A DNA stretch of 64,000 nucleotides from an uncultured Lachnospiraceae bacterium (GTDB taxonomy: Bacteria > Bacillota > Clostridia > Lachnospirales > Lachnospiraceae), in assembly GCA_947627365.1 (NCBI GenBank), contig CANQVT010000004.1, positions 1-64,000 of the forward strand. Direction: 5' to 3'. Position numbers and translations under genes: made by a program. The notes under the pieces were generated by a model, which ran no database searches, had not been told where the DNA came from, and saw only the letters and a program-made list of their open reading frames with translations. Shown one piece after another: positions 27,801 through 36,121 of the stretch (position 1 is the stretch's first letter; each line of letters begins with the position of its first letter).

Positions 27801-28606
27801 GTCTCCAGGATGTCGGGCATGGACAGCAGGTTGTTGTTCGCGTCCAGGAAGCTCAGCCCAAGCTTGTCGCCTGCGCCCGCCGCCGCGTTCAGGAACGCCT
27901 TGTACTTTGTGCCCGCCTCGGATCCGCTCATGGTCGCCTGGAGCTGTCCGAGGATCGCCAGCTGTTCCTCCATCGGGACGTTCGCGTTCGTTGCCGTCGC
28001 GCCGATCGTCTTGATCGCGTCCGCCATGCCGGATCCGCTGGTCTTGTAGTTCTTGACGGCCGTCGCGATCCCGGCCGAGAACATTTCGCCGAACTCCAGG
28101 TCGCTCAGGTCGTTGTAATATCCTTTATATATGCCATAACCGGTTGCGAAGAGCGACGTCATCTCTCCCGCCGTGCTCTTCGTCGCCTTCGCCGTGAGTG
28201 CGGACAGCTCCGTGAACTGTGCCACGCCCTCGTCCGTCAGCGAGGCGATGCCGCTCTTAATGTCGTAACTTGCACTTATGAAGTCCGCCTTCGTCGTCCC
28301 CGCCCATGTGTCGGAGAAGTTCTTCGCGGCCTTCTCGACCGCGTCCAGGTCCTGCACGCCCAGCGAAGACAGCTCGGCGAGCGCGTCCTGTGTATCAAAA
28401 GTGGATGACACGATGGACAGGCAGCCACCGGCGATCGCCGTACCGGCTCCCGCCATGATGGTGCCCGCCTTCTGCATCACCCCGAACGTGTTGTCCAGTT
28501 TGGACAGGGCGGAAGAGACGCCGCTGGCCGCCCCGTTCACCTTGCCGGTCATGTTGTCGATCATGTCAAGCACCAGGCTCACCCGGAACACACTGTCCAT
28601 GCCCAT
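24887..28606 (-). CDS. Tail tape measure protein
   Basis: 1239 aa; N-terminal SALSKL...A; long hydrophobic and degenerate Ala-rich repeats. Confidence 0.9.
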   Translation of the reverse strand: MGMDSVFRVSLVLDMIDNMTGKVNGAASGVSSALSKLDNTFGVMQKAGTIMAGAGTAIAGGCLSIVSSTFDTQDALAELSSLGVQDLDAVEKAAKNFSDTWAGTTKADFISASYDIKSGIASLTDEGVAQFTELSALTAKATKSTAGEMTSLFATGYGIYKGYYNDLSDLEFGEMFSAGIATAVKNYKTSGSGMADAIKTIGATATNANVPMEEQLAILGQLQATMSGSEAGTKYKAFLNAAAGAGDKLGLSFLDANNNLLSMPDILETLRGKYGDTIDAMEKKELKEAFGTDEAIALIDLLYNNTDQLKTGIDDLQTSMAGGTETTEQMAKAINDTPQGKFEVLKQELHNATEELGQGLLPMTNAALTSITNLVKKGSDWVANNQETVGTIMRIVAMLGIFLIVAGTGIALIGTIGKALGGLRTALNLARTATGGLSGALLSSPFGWVLIAVMALIGIFKACGGDIEQLGGIFDKIFKAVVPLISDVLSGISEHLPEFLQFGLDLITSIVQGIGENLPELISSGLDILLNLLMTIINGLPSLLAAGVSLVQMIVTGLAQMLPTIMQAGVTLLTQLLTGILQNLPAILQTGMSLINTLISGLVTLLPQLVQMGVTLLLQLLDGILQNLPALLQTGITLLTMFIQGIAQNLPSLLQTGISLIVMILQGLLSAIPRIITAAIQLVPMLVQGIASMAPTLISSGISLIGQLLTGLITAIPAVLGMIPDMFGQIGDAIMDIDWLGLGGDLVNGIKDGFMKGFTSLVDSVKGLWDDFVGWFKGDDGAETVEGGVVYDEPAGPPAPATAPSAVTTTQTVTTVATTDPAAMQQQGEDAINALIAGVETATPGAQATAAQSAADIMSQFNLDSTDPAGTASAMLGDLTSAIETGTPGAQQSAEDAAADIMSSFNLDGTSVTADSVMDELMNSITAGTPEASAAASNAGQTILDSLTTDTTGATTAADSIMNELTNGITAGTPGASAAAATAGQTILDSLSTDTEGASNAAATLLDNVTSTIDANAGGAQTAATNAGQDILAGLTAGTASASQNGAKVMDDVTSGIRSAGSGAVNAARDIANQIRAAFQNMTITVPAPRLPHVNVSYSTVGSGKATAQVPNFSVAYYAQGGILTQPTLFGMNGSTGMVGGEAGDEAILPLSTLWSRMREVVTETIFGGKKKNGGDTASIGGTARTIRERSEKKETTDSGKKIVVQKLEMNVDMSSIDDMNKLRKLIEQIEGNNDPAYA

Positions 28607-28632
28607 CTCTTCACGCCCTCCTTCCGTATTTC

Positions 28633-29303
28633 TTAATCCTTATCGCTGAACGCCCTCACGACAGCGGTCTGGATGTCGTCCTGCCGCATCCTGCGGCACC
28701 TGATTGCAAGCGCCACGAGTCTGTAGAAGTCCTGCATCCGGCAGTCGGGGAAGCCTTGCGGGATCATAGCAGGCGGCACATACATGTGGATCAGCAGCAT
28801 CCCGCTGTTCACGAAGTCCGTCTCCAGTTCATCCCCGGCCGCCTCGATCTGCCGGTCTGCACTTGCTACAGCCTCTTCACACTCGTGGTCTTCGATAAAC
28901 CCAGCATGTACAGCAGCTTCTCGCCGAGGCTGATGCCGAGCGCGGGCCATTCAGCCAGCGCGTCGTCCAGCTCGCGCTTCTGCTCCTCGCAGATGTTGTC
29001 CAGCACGAACGTGCGCATCGCCTTCGTCGGGCTCTGGCTCGCCGTCTTGCTGTACCGGTCGTAGGACGCGGGCTTCGGCTCCCTGAACAGGAACGAGAGC
29101 GTGTCGTCCATGTCGTCGTCCTGCGAGATGTTCGTGGACACGATGTAGCCCGTCACCCCTTCGCTCTTCTTCTGCTGCGTGAACGCCTCGAACGCGTCCT
29201 TGTCGTTGCACAGCTTCCCGGTCGCTCCCTGCTGTGCGGCCTCGAAGGCAGCCGTGGCAGCCTCCGCAGGTTTGTCAGTCTTTTCTTTATCCCAGTAGTT
29301 CAT
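28633..29303 (-). CDS. Tail assembly chaperone, -1 frameshift product
   Basis: 28866-29303 frame joined to 28633-28950 frame at slippery G_GGT_TTA (28896-28902). Confidence 0.78.
28866..29303 (-). CDS. Tail assembly chaperone, unshifted product
   Basis: 145-aa ORF between tail tube and tape measure genes. Confidence 0.75.
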   Translation of the reverse strand: MNYWDKEKTDKPAEAATAAFEAAQQGATGKLCNDKDAFEAFTQQKKSEGVTGYIVSTNISQDDDMDDTLSFLFREPKPASYDRYSKTASQSPTKAMRTFVLDNICEEQKRELDDALAEWPALGISLGEKLLYMLGLSKTTSVKRL

Positions 29304-29315
29304 ACTCTTTCTCCT

Positions 29316-29332
29316 TTTTTGACATTTATTTT
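29316..29332. repeat. Internal copy of phage-end sequence TTTTTGACATTTATTTT
   Basis: 17/17 identity to 52554-52570; 12-bp core also at 16283-16294. Confidence 0.8.
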
Positions 29333-29350
29333 GAGATTACAACAGTGTCA

Positions 29351-29788
29351 TCACGACGCCCGGCCGTTGATCAGGATGCCGCCCACGGCGATGCCTTCCA
29401 GCTCCACGGTCTCCGAGGTGTCCCCGTGCGCAGGCTTGAAGCTGCGCTTGCTGAACGTGACGTTGTTCAGCGTGTCCGTGCAGGTCGTCGCCCCCGTGTC
29501 CGCGTAGGACACCGTGATCTTCGGGACGATGTAGTCGTAGAACGGCGTGGTGCCCATCGCATCGTCCAGCAGGTTGTAGTCCTCGCGCAGAAGCGTCAGC
29601 TTGACGCTGTTCTTCTGGTCGCCGGTGCCGTAGCCTGCGATCTTGCCGCCCCTGCGGTAGACCGGCGTCTTCTCCTTCTCGTCGCTGTAGTCGATGCCCT
29701 GCGGCTCGATGCCGTTGCATCCGGAGACGCCGATCGTGACGCTCGACCAGTCGTAGACCTTGCCATTAATGATCTGTTTCCTTGCCAT
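29351..29788 (-). CDS. Tail tube protein (Mu gpM-like)
   Basis: MARKQIINGKVYDWSSVTIGVSG; position after sheath. Confidence 0.75.
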   Translation of the reverse strand: MARKQIINGKVYDWSSVTIGVSGCNGIEPQGIDYSDEKEKTPVYRRGGKIAGYGTGDQKNSVKLTLLREDYNLLDDAMGTTPFYDYIVPKITVSYADTGATTCTDTLNNVTFSKRSFKPAHGDTSETVELEGIAVGGILINGRAS

Positions 29789-29803
29789 CTCTGCTCCCCT
29801 CCT

Positions 29804-31216
29804 TTACTCGCTCAGCACGTTCACGACGTACATGTTCAGGATGATCTTGCGCAGGTAGCCGCGCGGGACGTACTCGATGCGGACCGGCAGCGTCTTGTCG
29901 CGCCCGCTGTTCATCTCCTCGATCAGGATCCTCGTCTTGCCGTTGCTGATGATCTTGTCAGCTGTCGCCTCGTCCTGCGGCACGTTCAGGTCTGCCTCCA
30001 CCTGGATCAGCGCCGTCTCGATGTCCGTCTGGTCGAAGTCCTCGCTCTGATGGAGCAGGGCCCTCTTGTACGTCTCGCGCGCGATCCGGTACGCCACGCG
30101 GATGTCCTCGACCTTCGAGAAGTCGCTGCTCTCCGGTGCGGTCGTGTTCGCGCTCGCCACGTAGTAGCCCTCCAGCCCGTTGTAGGTGCGCAGCTCGACG
30201 TAGCGTGCCGCCTCCAGCACCTCCATGTAGTCCTCGATGCCCTCCGGCAGCAGCTTGACCACCTTGCCCTCCGGAAGCGAGAACTCCTGCACGAACGCCG
30301 TGCTGGTGCTTTCCTTCGTCCTCGCCAGCCAGCCGCAGAAGACTCCGGCGAAGTTGATGTCCTGCTCCTTTCCGTCCAGCCTCACGTAGCGCATCCACGT
30401 CCGGACGACGACGACGTGGCGGCTCTTCACGCCTTTGGCGTCCTTCTCGATTGCCTCCACGTATGCCGCAGCGTCCTCCTCCGCGGTCGCGTTGCGCTGC
30501 TCGACGATGAAGAAGACGGGCCTGCCGCTCTCCTTCTCCCACTGCATCGCCACCGTTGCCAGGGACGACCACAGCGCCGCGGTGGTCACGCCCTTGACGT
30601 AGATCCACTCATACGCGCCCGTGTAGTTGAGCAGCTTCTTCGCTGCCGCGATGATGTCCTCGTTGCTTGCTGCAGGCGCAGTCGCCGTGAAGCTGAAGAC
30701 GTCGCCCTCCTGGAACTTCGCGCTCGCTTCCGACGCGAACTTCAGCTTGACGCCGGTGTTCGGCAGCTCGTACTCCCCGGAGAGCGGGATCGTCATCTCG
30801 TCGCCCCAGGTCGCGCCGCCGTCCTCGGAGATCGAGCAGGTCGCCTCGTTCACCGCGCCGGTGCTCTCGATCCGGATCTTGACCGCGAACTCGTTCGTCG
30901 GCTCTCCGGAGACGCTGATCGTCGCGTCGCTGGTGCCCTCCACCTCGACCTCGGAGAACTTGCCCTGCGTGGTCGCCTTGACCGGCAGGCAGTAGATCAG
31001 GCTCGCGCCGCCGTCGAGCGCGTCGATGCACGCGTCTGCCAGCGGGCTCTTGCCCAGTGTCTCGCGGATCTGGTTCGTGTCCATGCTGGAGCGGATCGCG
31101 ATCGGGCTGGAGCTCTCGGTGCTGCTCACGCCGATCACGCAGAACGCGCCGGTCCCTGTCCCGCCGCCAGCGCCTGCCATGCTGTCGTTGATGTTAAGCT
31201 CTACACTTGATAACAT
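29804..31216 (-). CDS. Tail sheath protein (Mu gpL-like)
   Basis: GRDKTLPVRIEYVPRGYLRKIILNMYVV; size and position. Confidence 0.85.
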   Translation of the reverse strand: MLSSVELNINDSMAGAGGGTGTGAFCVIGVSSTESSSPIAIRSSMDTNQIRETLGKSPLADACIDALDGGASLIYCLPVKATTQGKFSEVEVEGTSDATISVSGEPTNEFAVKIRIESTGAVNEATCSISEDGGATWGDEMTIPLSGEYELPNTGVKLKFASEASAKFQEGDVFSFTATAPAASNEDIIAAAKKLLNYTGAYEWIYVKGVTTAALWSSLATVAMQWEKESGRPVFFIVEQRNATAEEDAAAYVEAIEKDAKGVKSRHVVVVRTWMRYVRLDGKEQDINFAGVFCGWLARTKESTSTAFVQEFSLPEGKVVKLLPEGIEDYMEVLEAARYVELRTYNGLEGYYVASANTTAPESSDFSKVEDIRVAYRIARETYKRALLHQSEDFDQTDIETALIQVEADLNVPQDEATADKIISNGKTRILIEEMNSGRDKTLPVRIEYVPRGYLRKIILNMYVVNVLSE

Positions 31217-31220
31217 AGTC

Positions 31221-31418
31221 TTACTTCCTCCCATCTGCCGGAGCTTTGCAGAACGCCTTGACGGCCGCGTCGTACTCGGCCTCCGTCACGCTCTTCCCGG
31301 TCTTCCATCCTTTGAACGCCTTCACGCCTGCCAGCGTGGCCGCGTCCGTCGCCTTGTGTTCGGCCCATGCTTCCACGGGCTTCTGCGTCTTCGTTGCTTT
31401 TGTTTCCTTTGCTTCCAT
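31221..31418 (-). CDS. small protein preceding sheath (gp38/DUF2635 position)
   Basis: Position; conserved small ORF. Confidence 0.5.
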   Translation of the reverse strand: MEAKETKATKTQKPVEAWAEHKATDAATLAGVKAFKGWKTGKSVTEAEYDAAVKAFCKAPADGRK

Positions 31419-31433
31419 GTCCCTGTCCTCCTT

Positions 31434-31922
31434 TTATTCGTCCGTAAAGGTCACACTCGTCTCCGAGGGCAGTGCCCCGGCTTCCGCGTCCGTGTAGATG
31501 CCATACCTGCATTTTATGATCACCTGCACCGCCACCTTCGCCTTCAGGACGCTGTCGTCCTCGTCCACCCAGTCCGCCTCGTCCGGTTCGATCCCCACCC
31601 AGTTGCCGTTGTCGTCGATGAAGCCCTTCCCCAGGCAGACCAGGAAGCCTTCCAGCACCTCCTCGGCCTTCTCTTCGGTCGCCGCTGCGATGATGACGTT
31701 GTACTCCGTCACGCAGTCGTAGTGCTTGCGCCGCAGCATCGAGCAGTCCTCTTGGTCCCTATAAAATTTTTTTGACTTCGATCTCGTCGGCGTGTCCTTG
31801 CCCCGCAGCACCGCGCCGTAAAAGGTGCCCTGTGCGTGCTTCATCTCCCCGACGCTCTGGTATATCCTCCCTGTCATCCCGCCGTTCTTCAGCGAGGTCT
31901 CCAGGTATTCCTTCTTCGTCAT
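31434..31922 (-). CDS. Mu gp37-like head-tail protein
   Basis: Position between virion morphogenesis protein and sheath. Confidence 0.5.
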   Translation of the reverse strand: MTKKEYLETSLKNGGMTGRIYQSVGEMKHAQGTFYGAVLRGKDTPTRSKSKKFYRDQEDCSMLRRKHYDCVTEYNVIIAAATEEKAEEVLEGFLVCLGKGFIDDNGNWVGIEPDEADWVDEDDSVLKAKVAVQVIIKCRYGIYTDAEAGALPSETSVTFTDE

Positions 31923-32422
31923 CTTCCTGCCTCCGCGATAGCTTCGTCGATGATGTCCTGGATGTTCTGCCGGTCGCTGTCAGATATTCCCAGGAACGGC
32001 CGGGCCGGTATGTTCACCGTGACCTGCTTCTTCCGGATCCATCTGCCGCCCACCTGGAACGCCAGGAACGGCTTGCTCCGGGCGCGGATCGTCCTGCCGG
32101 ACGCCCCGAACTGGTGCGTGGCCGCGTAGATCAGGTTCGTGCCGACCTCCGCGCCCTGTGCGCTCGCCCGTGTGTTGATCGAATTTTTCAGCGCTGCCGT
32201 GACCACGAGCGTCTGCCCGCTTGCCCCGGCACGGATTGACCGCGGCCACGCCTTGCCCTCCGGCGACGTGCCGCTCTCGAAGCGCTCCTGCACCCCGGTC
32301 CGCAGGGCTTCCGCCAGCGCGTTGTTCACGCCAGCCTTGTCAAGCCCTGCGAGCCCGTTCAGCTTTGCGAGCAGCTGTTCGGTCTCCCCGTCTATGTTTA
32401 CCCTGATAGATGACATTATCAC
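31919..32422 (-). CDS. Virion morphogenesis protein (Mu gpG-like)
   Basis: RFESGTSPEGKAWPRSIRAGASGQTL....HQFGASGRTIRAR...ARPFLGIS. Confidence 0.75.
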   Translation of the reverse strand: MIMSSIRVNIDGETEQLLAKLNGLAGLDKAGVNNALAEALRTGVQERFESGTSPEGKAWPRSIRAGASGQTLVVTAALKNSINTRASAQGAEVGTNLIYAATHQFGASGRTIRARSKPFLAFQVGGRWIRKKQVTVNIPARPFLGISDSDRQNIQDIIDEAIAEAGR

Positions 32423-32901
32423 CAGCTCCTCATGCTGTCCCGCGAGAAGATCCGCTCGTTCGAGCTCAGGCGGAAGCCGTCCTGCGCAGCTCCCTCGCCC
32501 GTCCCGTCGTCTCCCCCGCCGCCTTCTCCGCCGTCACTGTCCGGCCCGATGCTCACCGTGCCCTTCGCCACCAGCGTCAGGTACTGGATCGCGTTTTTGT
32601 ACCGGATGTAGATCGTGTTCTCGCGCTCGTCCTCGTCGATGCCGGTGCGGCTCGCGAGGTTGTAGACCGCGATGTCTTTGGCGAACTTGCGCAGCACCTC
32701 CGGCGCTCTCTTCATCGGTAGCGGGTACCGCTTGTAGAGGTAGCCGTCGATCTCCGCGCACGCGTCCTCGATCGCCAGCTGGCAGAACGGCGTGATCTTT
32801 GCCCGCCTCTCCTCGGCGTCCTCGATGATCTCAGGGCCGAGGATCGCGTCGATCATGTCGTCCTTCAGCATGGAGAGCACTTCGTCGATCGTGCAGTACA
32901 T
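32419..32901 (-). CDS. DUF1320-like protein (Mu gp36)
   Basis: IEDACAEIDGYLYKRYPLPM...P.VLRKFAKDIAVYNL. Confidence 0.8.
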   Translation of the reverse strand: MYCTIDEVLSMLKDDMIDAILGPEIIEDAEERRAKITPFCQLAIEDACAEIDGYLYKRYPLPMKRAPEVLRKFAKDIAVYNLASRTGIDEDERENTIYIRYKNAIQYLTLVAKGTVSIGPDSDGGEGGGGDDGTGEGAAQDGFRLSSNERIFSRDSMRSW

Positions 32902-33800
32902 CAGCCAGCCGCCGCCACGGTGCCGTCAGATCCCCAGGCCATCTGCCAGAAGCCGAAGCCCGCGTTGCTGCGCCCGTCCGCGCCGTACAGGAACTCGTCG
33001 TGCATGAACACGTTCATGTCGTCGTCTTTGGTCAGCTGCGTGAACTTGATCTTCTTGCGCTCCTGGTAGATCATCGGCTTCAGGAACTTCTTGGTGCACA
33101 GCAGGAACCACTTGTCCGCGTTCTCGCCTGCGAGCTGCGTGGAGACCAGGAGCTCCGCCGTGCCCTTCATCACGTTGGACGTGCCGTCGATGATCTCGGC
33201 CATCAGCGTCTCGCGCGCCTCCTGCTCGTAGGACGGCGACACGATCAGAAGATCCGGCACCAGGTTGAGCGGGTCGCCCTTGTCCCCGGTCAGGTTCATG
33301 ATCGCCGCGCGCGCCTCGATGTAGGTGTCGCGGTTGAACTTCTTCGTCCCCTTATTGCTGAAGGTCGCCTTGCCGCTCTTGTGGTCGGTCGCGAAGAACG
33401 CCTTCCCATCGTAGCACTTCTCGTCGAAGCCTTTGGCCAGCAGCCCGAAGACGAGCTTGTCCGGATGCAGGCCCGCCGCTTCGCCCATCTGCGAGAACAT
33501 CGGCGAATAGATGCCGTACTGGTCGTCCTCGATGTCCTCACGCGGCACGCCCAGCGTCCGCTCGAACTTCTTGTTCCGGATCGTGTACCCGAAGCTGTCC
33601 ATGTGCTGGATCTCCCTCTCGCCGATCCACTCGCGCAGGTCGGGCAGCTGCCCCAGCCACTTGTAGCTGTTCTCCGCCGTGCTCGACGGCACCACCGTCG
33701 CGATCTTCTGGTAGTCGGTCTTCACTTCCTGTAATGCCTTATTGAACGCTGCGCTGTAGCCGACCGTCAGCTCGCGCAGGTTTGCCTGATTAACAATCAT
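32901..33800 (-). CDS. Major capsid protein (Mu gpT-like)
   Basis: KWLGQLPDLREWIGEREIQHMDSFGYTIRNKKFERTLGVPREDIEDDQYGIYSP. Confidence 0.92.
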   Translation of the reverse strand: MIVNQANLRELTVGYSAAFNKALQEVKTDYQKIATVVPSSTAENSYKWLGQLPDLREWIGEREIQHMDSFGYTIRNKKFERTLGVPREDIEDDQYGIYSPMFSQMGEAAGLHPDKLVFGLLAKGFDEKCYDGKAFFATDHKSGKATFSNKGTKKFNRDTYIEARAAIMNLTGDKGDPLNLVPDLLIVSPSYEQEARETLMAEIIDGTSNVMKGTAELLVSTQLAGENADKWFLLCTKKFLKPMIYQERKKIKFTQLTKDDDMNVFMHDEFLYGADGRSNAGFGFWQMAWGSDGTVAAAG

Positions 33801-33816
33801 GTCCCTTGTCCTCCTT

Positions 33817-34236
33817 TTATACTGCCTCGGATGCCTGTGCAGGCACCACGATGTCCGTCATGTCCACGGTCACGCCGTCGTCGTCCACGGCCAGGATCCT
33901 GCCGCATACGCTCGCGCCGGTGTCCGTCTTGGTGACGCTGGTCGGCCCCGCGATGTAGCACATCTTCAGCACGTCGGTCTTCTCGATCGTGCCGTCGTTG
34001 TCCCACACGAACGTGCCCCTGCGCACTTCCACGTCCACGGCCCCGTCAGCTCCTGCGCTGTTGTCCGCGGGACGCTGCACGCATCCGGCCACCGTCAGCT
34101 TCTCGGCCTTGCTCCCCAGTACGGCGTAGCCGCTCTCGTTCACCGCCGCGATCGTTGCCTCGGTGAGTGCGGCCTTCGCGGCCACCGGCAGCACGATCGT
34201 CCGGTTGTCCAGCTTCTCGTTCCCTGTTCTGATCAT
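33817..34236 (-). CDS. capsid-associated protein
   Basis: Position between protease/scaffold and capsid. Confidence 0.55.
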   Translation of the reverse strand: MIRTGNEKLDNRTIVLPVAAKAALTEATIAAVNESGYAVLGSKAEKLTVAGCVQRPADNSAGADGAVDVEVRRGTFVWDNDGTIEKTDVLKMCYIAGPTSVTKTDTGASVCGRILAVDDDGVTVDMTDIVVPAQASEAV

Positions 34237-34237
34237 C

Positions 34238-35263
34238 TTACTCGCCCTCCTTGTCTGCGTACTTCTCGAAGTCCTCGTCGCTGATGCCGAGGTTCTTCAG
34301 GATCAGCTTCTGGTTCCCGTCCGGATCCTTGCCCTCCGGCGCGTCCTTCAGCGCCATCCTGCCCTGCGGCACCATCGCCGGGGCCTGCTCCACGAACGCC
34401 TTGAAGCCTTCCGGATCCTTCAGGGCATAGCTCCTCGCCCACTCCTTCTGCGCTGCCGCGATCTTTCCGTCCTTCAGTGCGGCAGCCACCGCGTCGTCCG
34501 CGGCCTTGCCCTTGATCTGGCCCTCCAGATCCTGGACGCGCTGCGCCAGCGTCGCGTCGCCCGCCTTCAGCGCCATGATCTTCGCCGTGACGTCCTCCGT
34601 CCTGGCTTCGTCCGGAAGCTCCAGCAGGCCGAGGATCGTGCTGTTCGCCACCACTTCCTGTTCTGCGCTCCCTTCCTTCATCTTGGCCGCCACTCCCGCC
34701 AGGGCAGTGCGCACCTGCTCCTCGGTTGCATCCTCCGGAAGTCCGAGCAGTCTTGCGATTTCTTTGAGATCCATGTCCTTGTCCTCCTTTTCGATCTCGT
34801 TGAATAACTCGTCCAGCGTCCCGTCGTTGTCGGCGCACATAGCAAACATGCCGTTGATCGCCGGGACGTTGGTCAGTGCCACGGAATGGATCGCCGTCAC
34901 GCGTCCGTCCTTGCGGACCTTCACGACCGGCGACAGGTACCGGTATTCCTTGTTCTTCAGGTACTCGGCAGCCTTGTCCGTCCATTCCACCTTTGCGATG
35001 ATCGCGTCCTCCCCTTTGCGGAGCTCGCGGATCCATCCGCCCGCGGGTGCCTGCACGTTCAGCATCGTCTGGTGCTCGTAGTCCACCACCAGGTCGAGCT
35101 TCCGGTCTTTGAACTCCCGCAGTATCATCTCAGCAGACAGGTCATCGACCAGGAACGTGCCCTTCTTGCTCTCCACCCTGCCCAGTGGCAGGATCTTGAT
35201 CTCCTCCGGCACACCGTCCCGCACCTCGATGTGGTCTGCTGTCATCGCTATTTGTTCGATCAT
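34238..35263 (-). CDS. Mu gpI-like protease/scaffold
   Basis: LDLVVDYEHQTMLNVQAPAGGWIRELR; long helical C-terminus. Confidence 0.85.
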   Translation of the reverse strand: MIEQIAMTADHIEVRDGVPEEIKILPLGRVESKKGTFLVDDLSAEMILREFKDRKLDLVVDYEHQTMLNVQAPAGGWIRELRKGEDAIIAKVEWTDKAAEYLKNKEYRYLSPVVKVRKDGRVTAIHSVALTNVPAINGMFAMCADNDGTLDELFNEIEKEDKDMDLKEIARLLGLPEDATEEQVRTALAGVAAKMKEGSAEQEVVANSTILGLLELPDEARTEDVTAKIMALKAGDATLAQRVQDLEGQIKGKAADDAVAAALKDGKIAAAQKEWARSYALKDPEGFKAFVEQAPAMVPQGRMALKDAPEGKDPDGNQKLILKNLGISDEDFEKYADKEGE

Positions 35264-35296
35264 GTCCTTCGTTCCCCTCTCTGTTTTGCCCTGTAA

Positions 35297-35322
35297 CCGC
35301 GTTATAACGCGTTATAACGCGG
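35297..35322. repeat. 26-bp perfect palindrome CCGCGTTATAACGCGTTATAACGCGG
   Basis: Self-complementary over all 26 bp; intergenic. Confidence 0.9.
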
Positions 35323-35383
35323 GTGAACGGTTTTCTTGCGGCAATCCCCCGCCCTGCGCCACTCGGCTCGCTCTGCGCGGCTC

Positions 35384-36121
35384 TCAGCGCCTCGCCTTCA
35401 TGCGCCTCTGGTATATCTGCGCGAGCGTCCGGTCTATGTTCGACAGGTCGGGCTTGTAGACGTGCTTCGCCGGGTTCGTTGAGAAGCCCTTGTCCGGCTT
35501 CAGGAGCCCGCCGATCTCGCCGGTCGTGATGTCCACGCCCCTCGGCGGCCTCGTCTCCACCACAAGCCCTTCACGCTCCACCTGCGCCCGGCTCTTCGCC
35601 ACCACGGTGCAGCGGCAGCGGAAGCCGTTCGGCGGGTACCAGATGTCCCACACCGGGTCGTCGGCGCGCCAGACGCGGTTGTGCATCAGCGCGTGGTCCG
35701 GGCGGACCTTGTCGTCGTAGGCCGTCTTGTACTGCCAGTACGGCAGGAGCCGCAGCGTCTCCGGCTGTGTCATGCTCTGGTAGTGTCCCGCGTTGTAGGC
35801 CGTCTGCACGTTCGTCCGGAAGATCACGTCGCTCTTCCACGGGTTCATCAGCTCGTAGCCCGCGTCCGCCAGGAAGCCGTTCATCTCCTCCAGGAACTGT
35901 GCGCCGGTCTTGCCCTGCTCCACGGCCTCGTCCAGCTTTTCCTTGAAGCGCTGGATCACCTGCACCTTCTCGTAGCCTGAGACCATGAAGCTCTTCGCCC
36001 GCTCCTCGTCGGCCATCGCCATCCATTCGTCCTTCGTGACGCTCCTGCGCCGCTTCAGGAAGTCCACGGCCCGCTTGAAGATGAAGCCCGCGAAGCTCCC
36101 CTCGTAGGTCGGCGCGCTCAT
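35384..36121 (-). CDS. Mu gpF-like minor head protein
   Basis: IFRTNVQTAYNAGHYQSM...YKTAYDDKVRPDHALMHNRVW...WYPPNGFRCRCTV. Confidence 0.9.
   Translation of the reverse strand: MSAPTYEGSFAGFIFKRAVDFLKRRRSVTKDEWMAMADEERAKSFMVSGYEKVQVIQRFKEKLDEAVEQGKTGAQFLEEMNGFLADAGYELMNPWKSDVIFRTNVQTAYNAGHYQSMTQPETLRLLPYWQYKTAYDDKVRPDHALMHNRVWRADDPVWDIWYPPNGFRCRCTVVAKSRAQVEREGLVVETRPPRGVDITTGEIGGLLKPDKGFSTNPAKHVYKPDLSNIDRTLAQIYQRRMKARR

Noticed and set aside
29234-31210. Long plus-strand ORF (658 aa) opposite the tail sheath gene
   Set aside because: Mirror ORF in GC-rich DNA; the Arg/Val/Leu/Asp/His-rich composition is typical of antisense reading, and the minus strand has clear phage genes.
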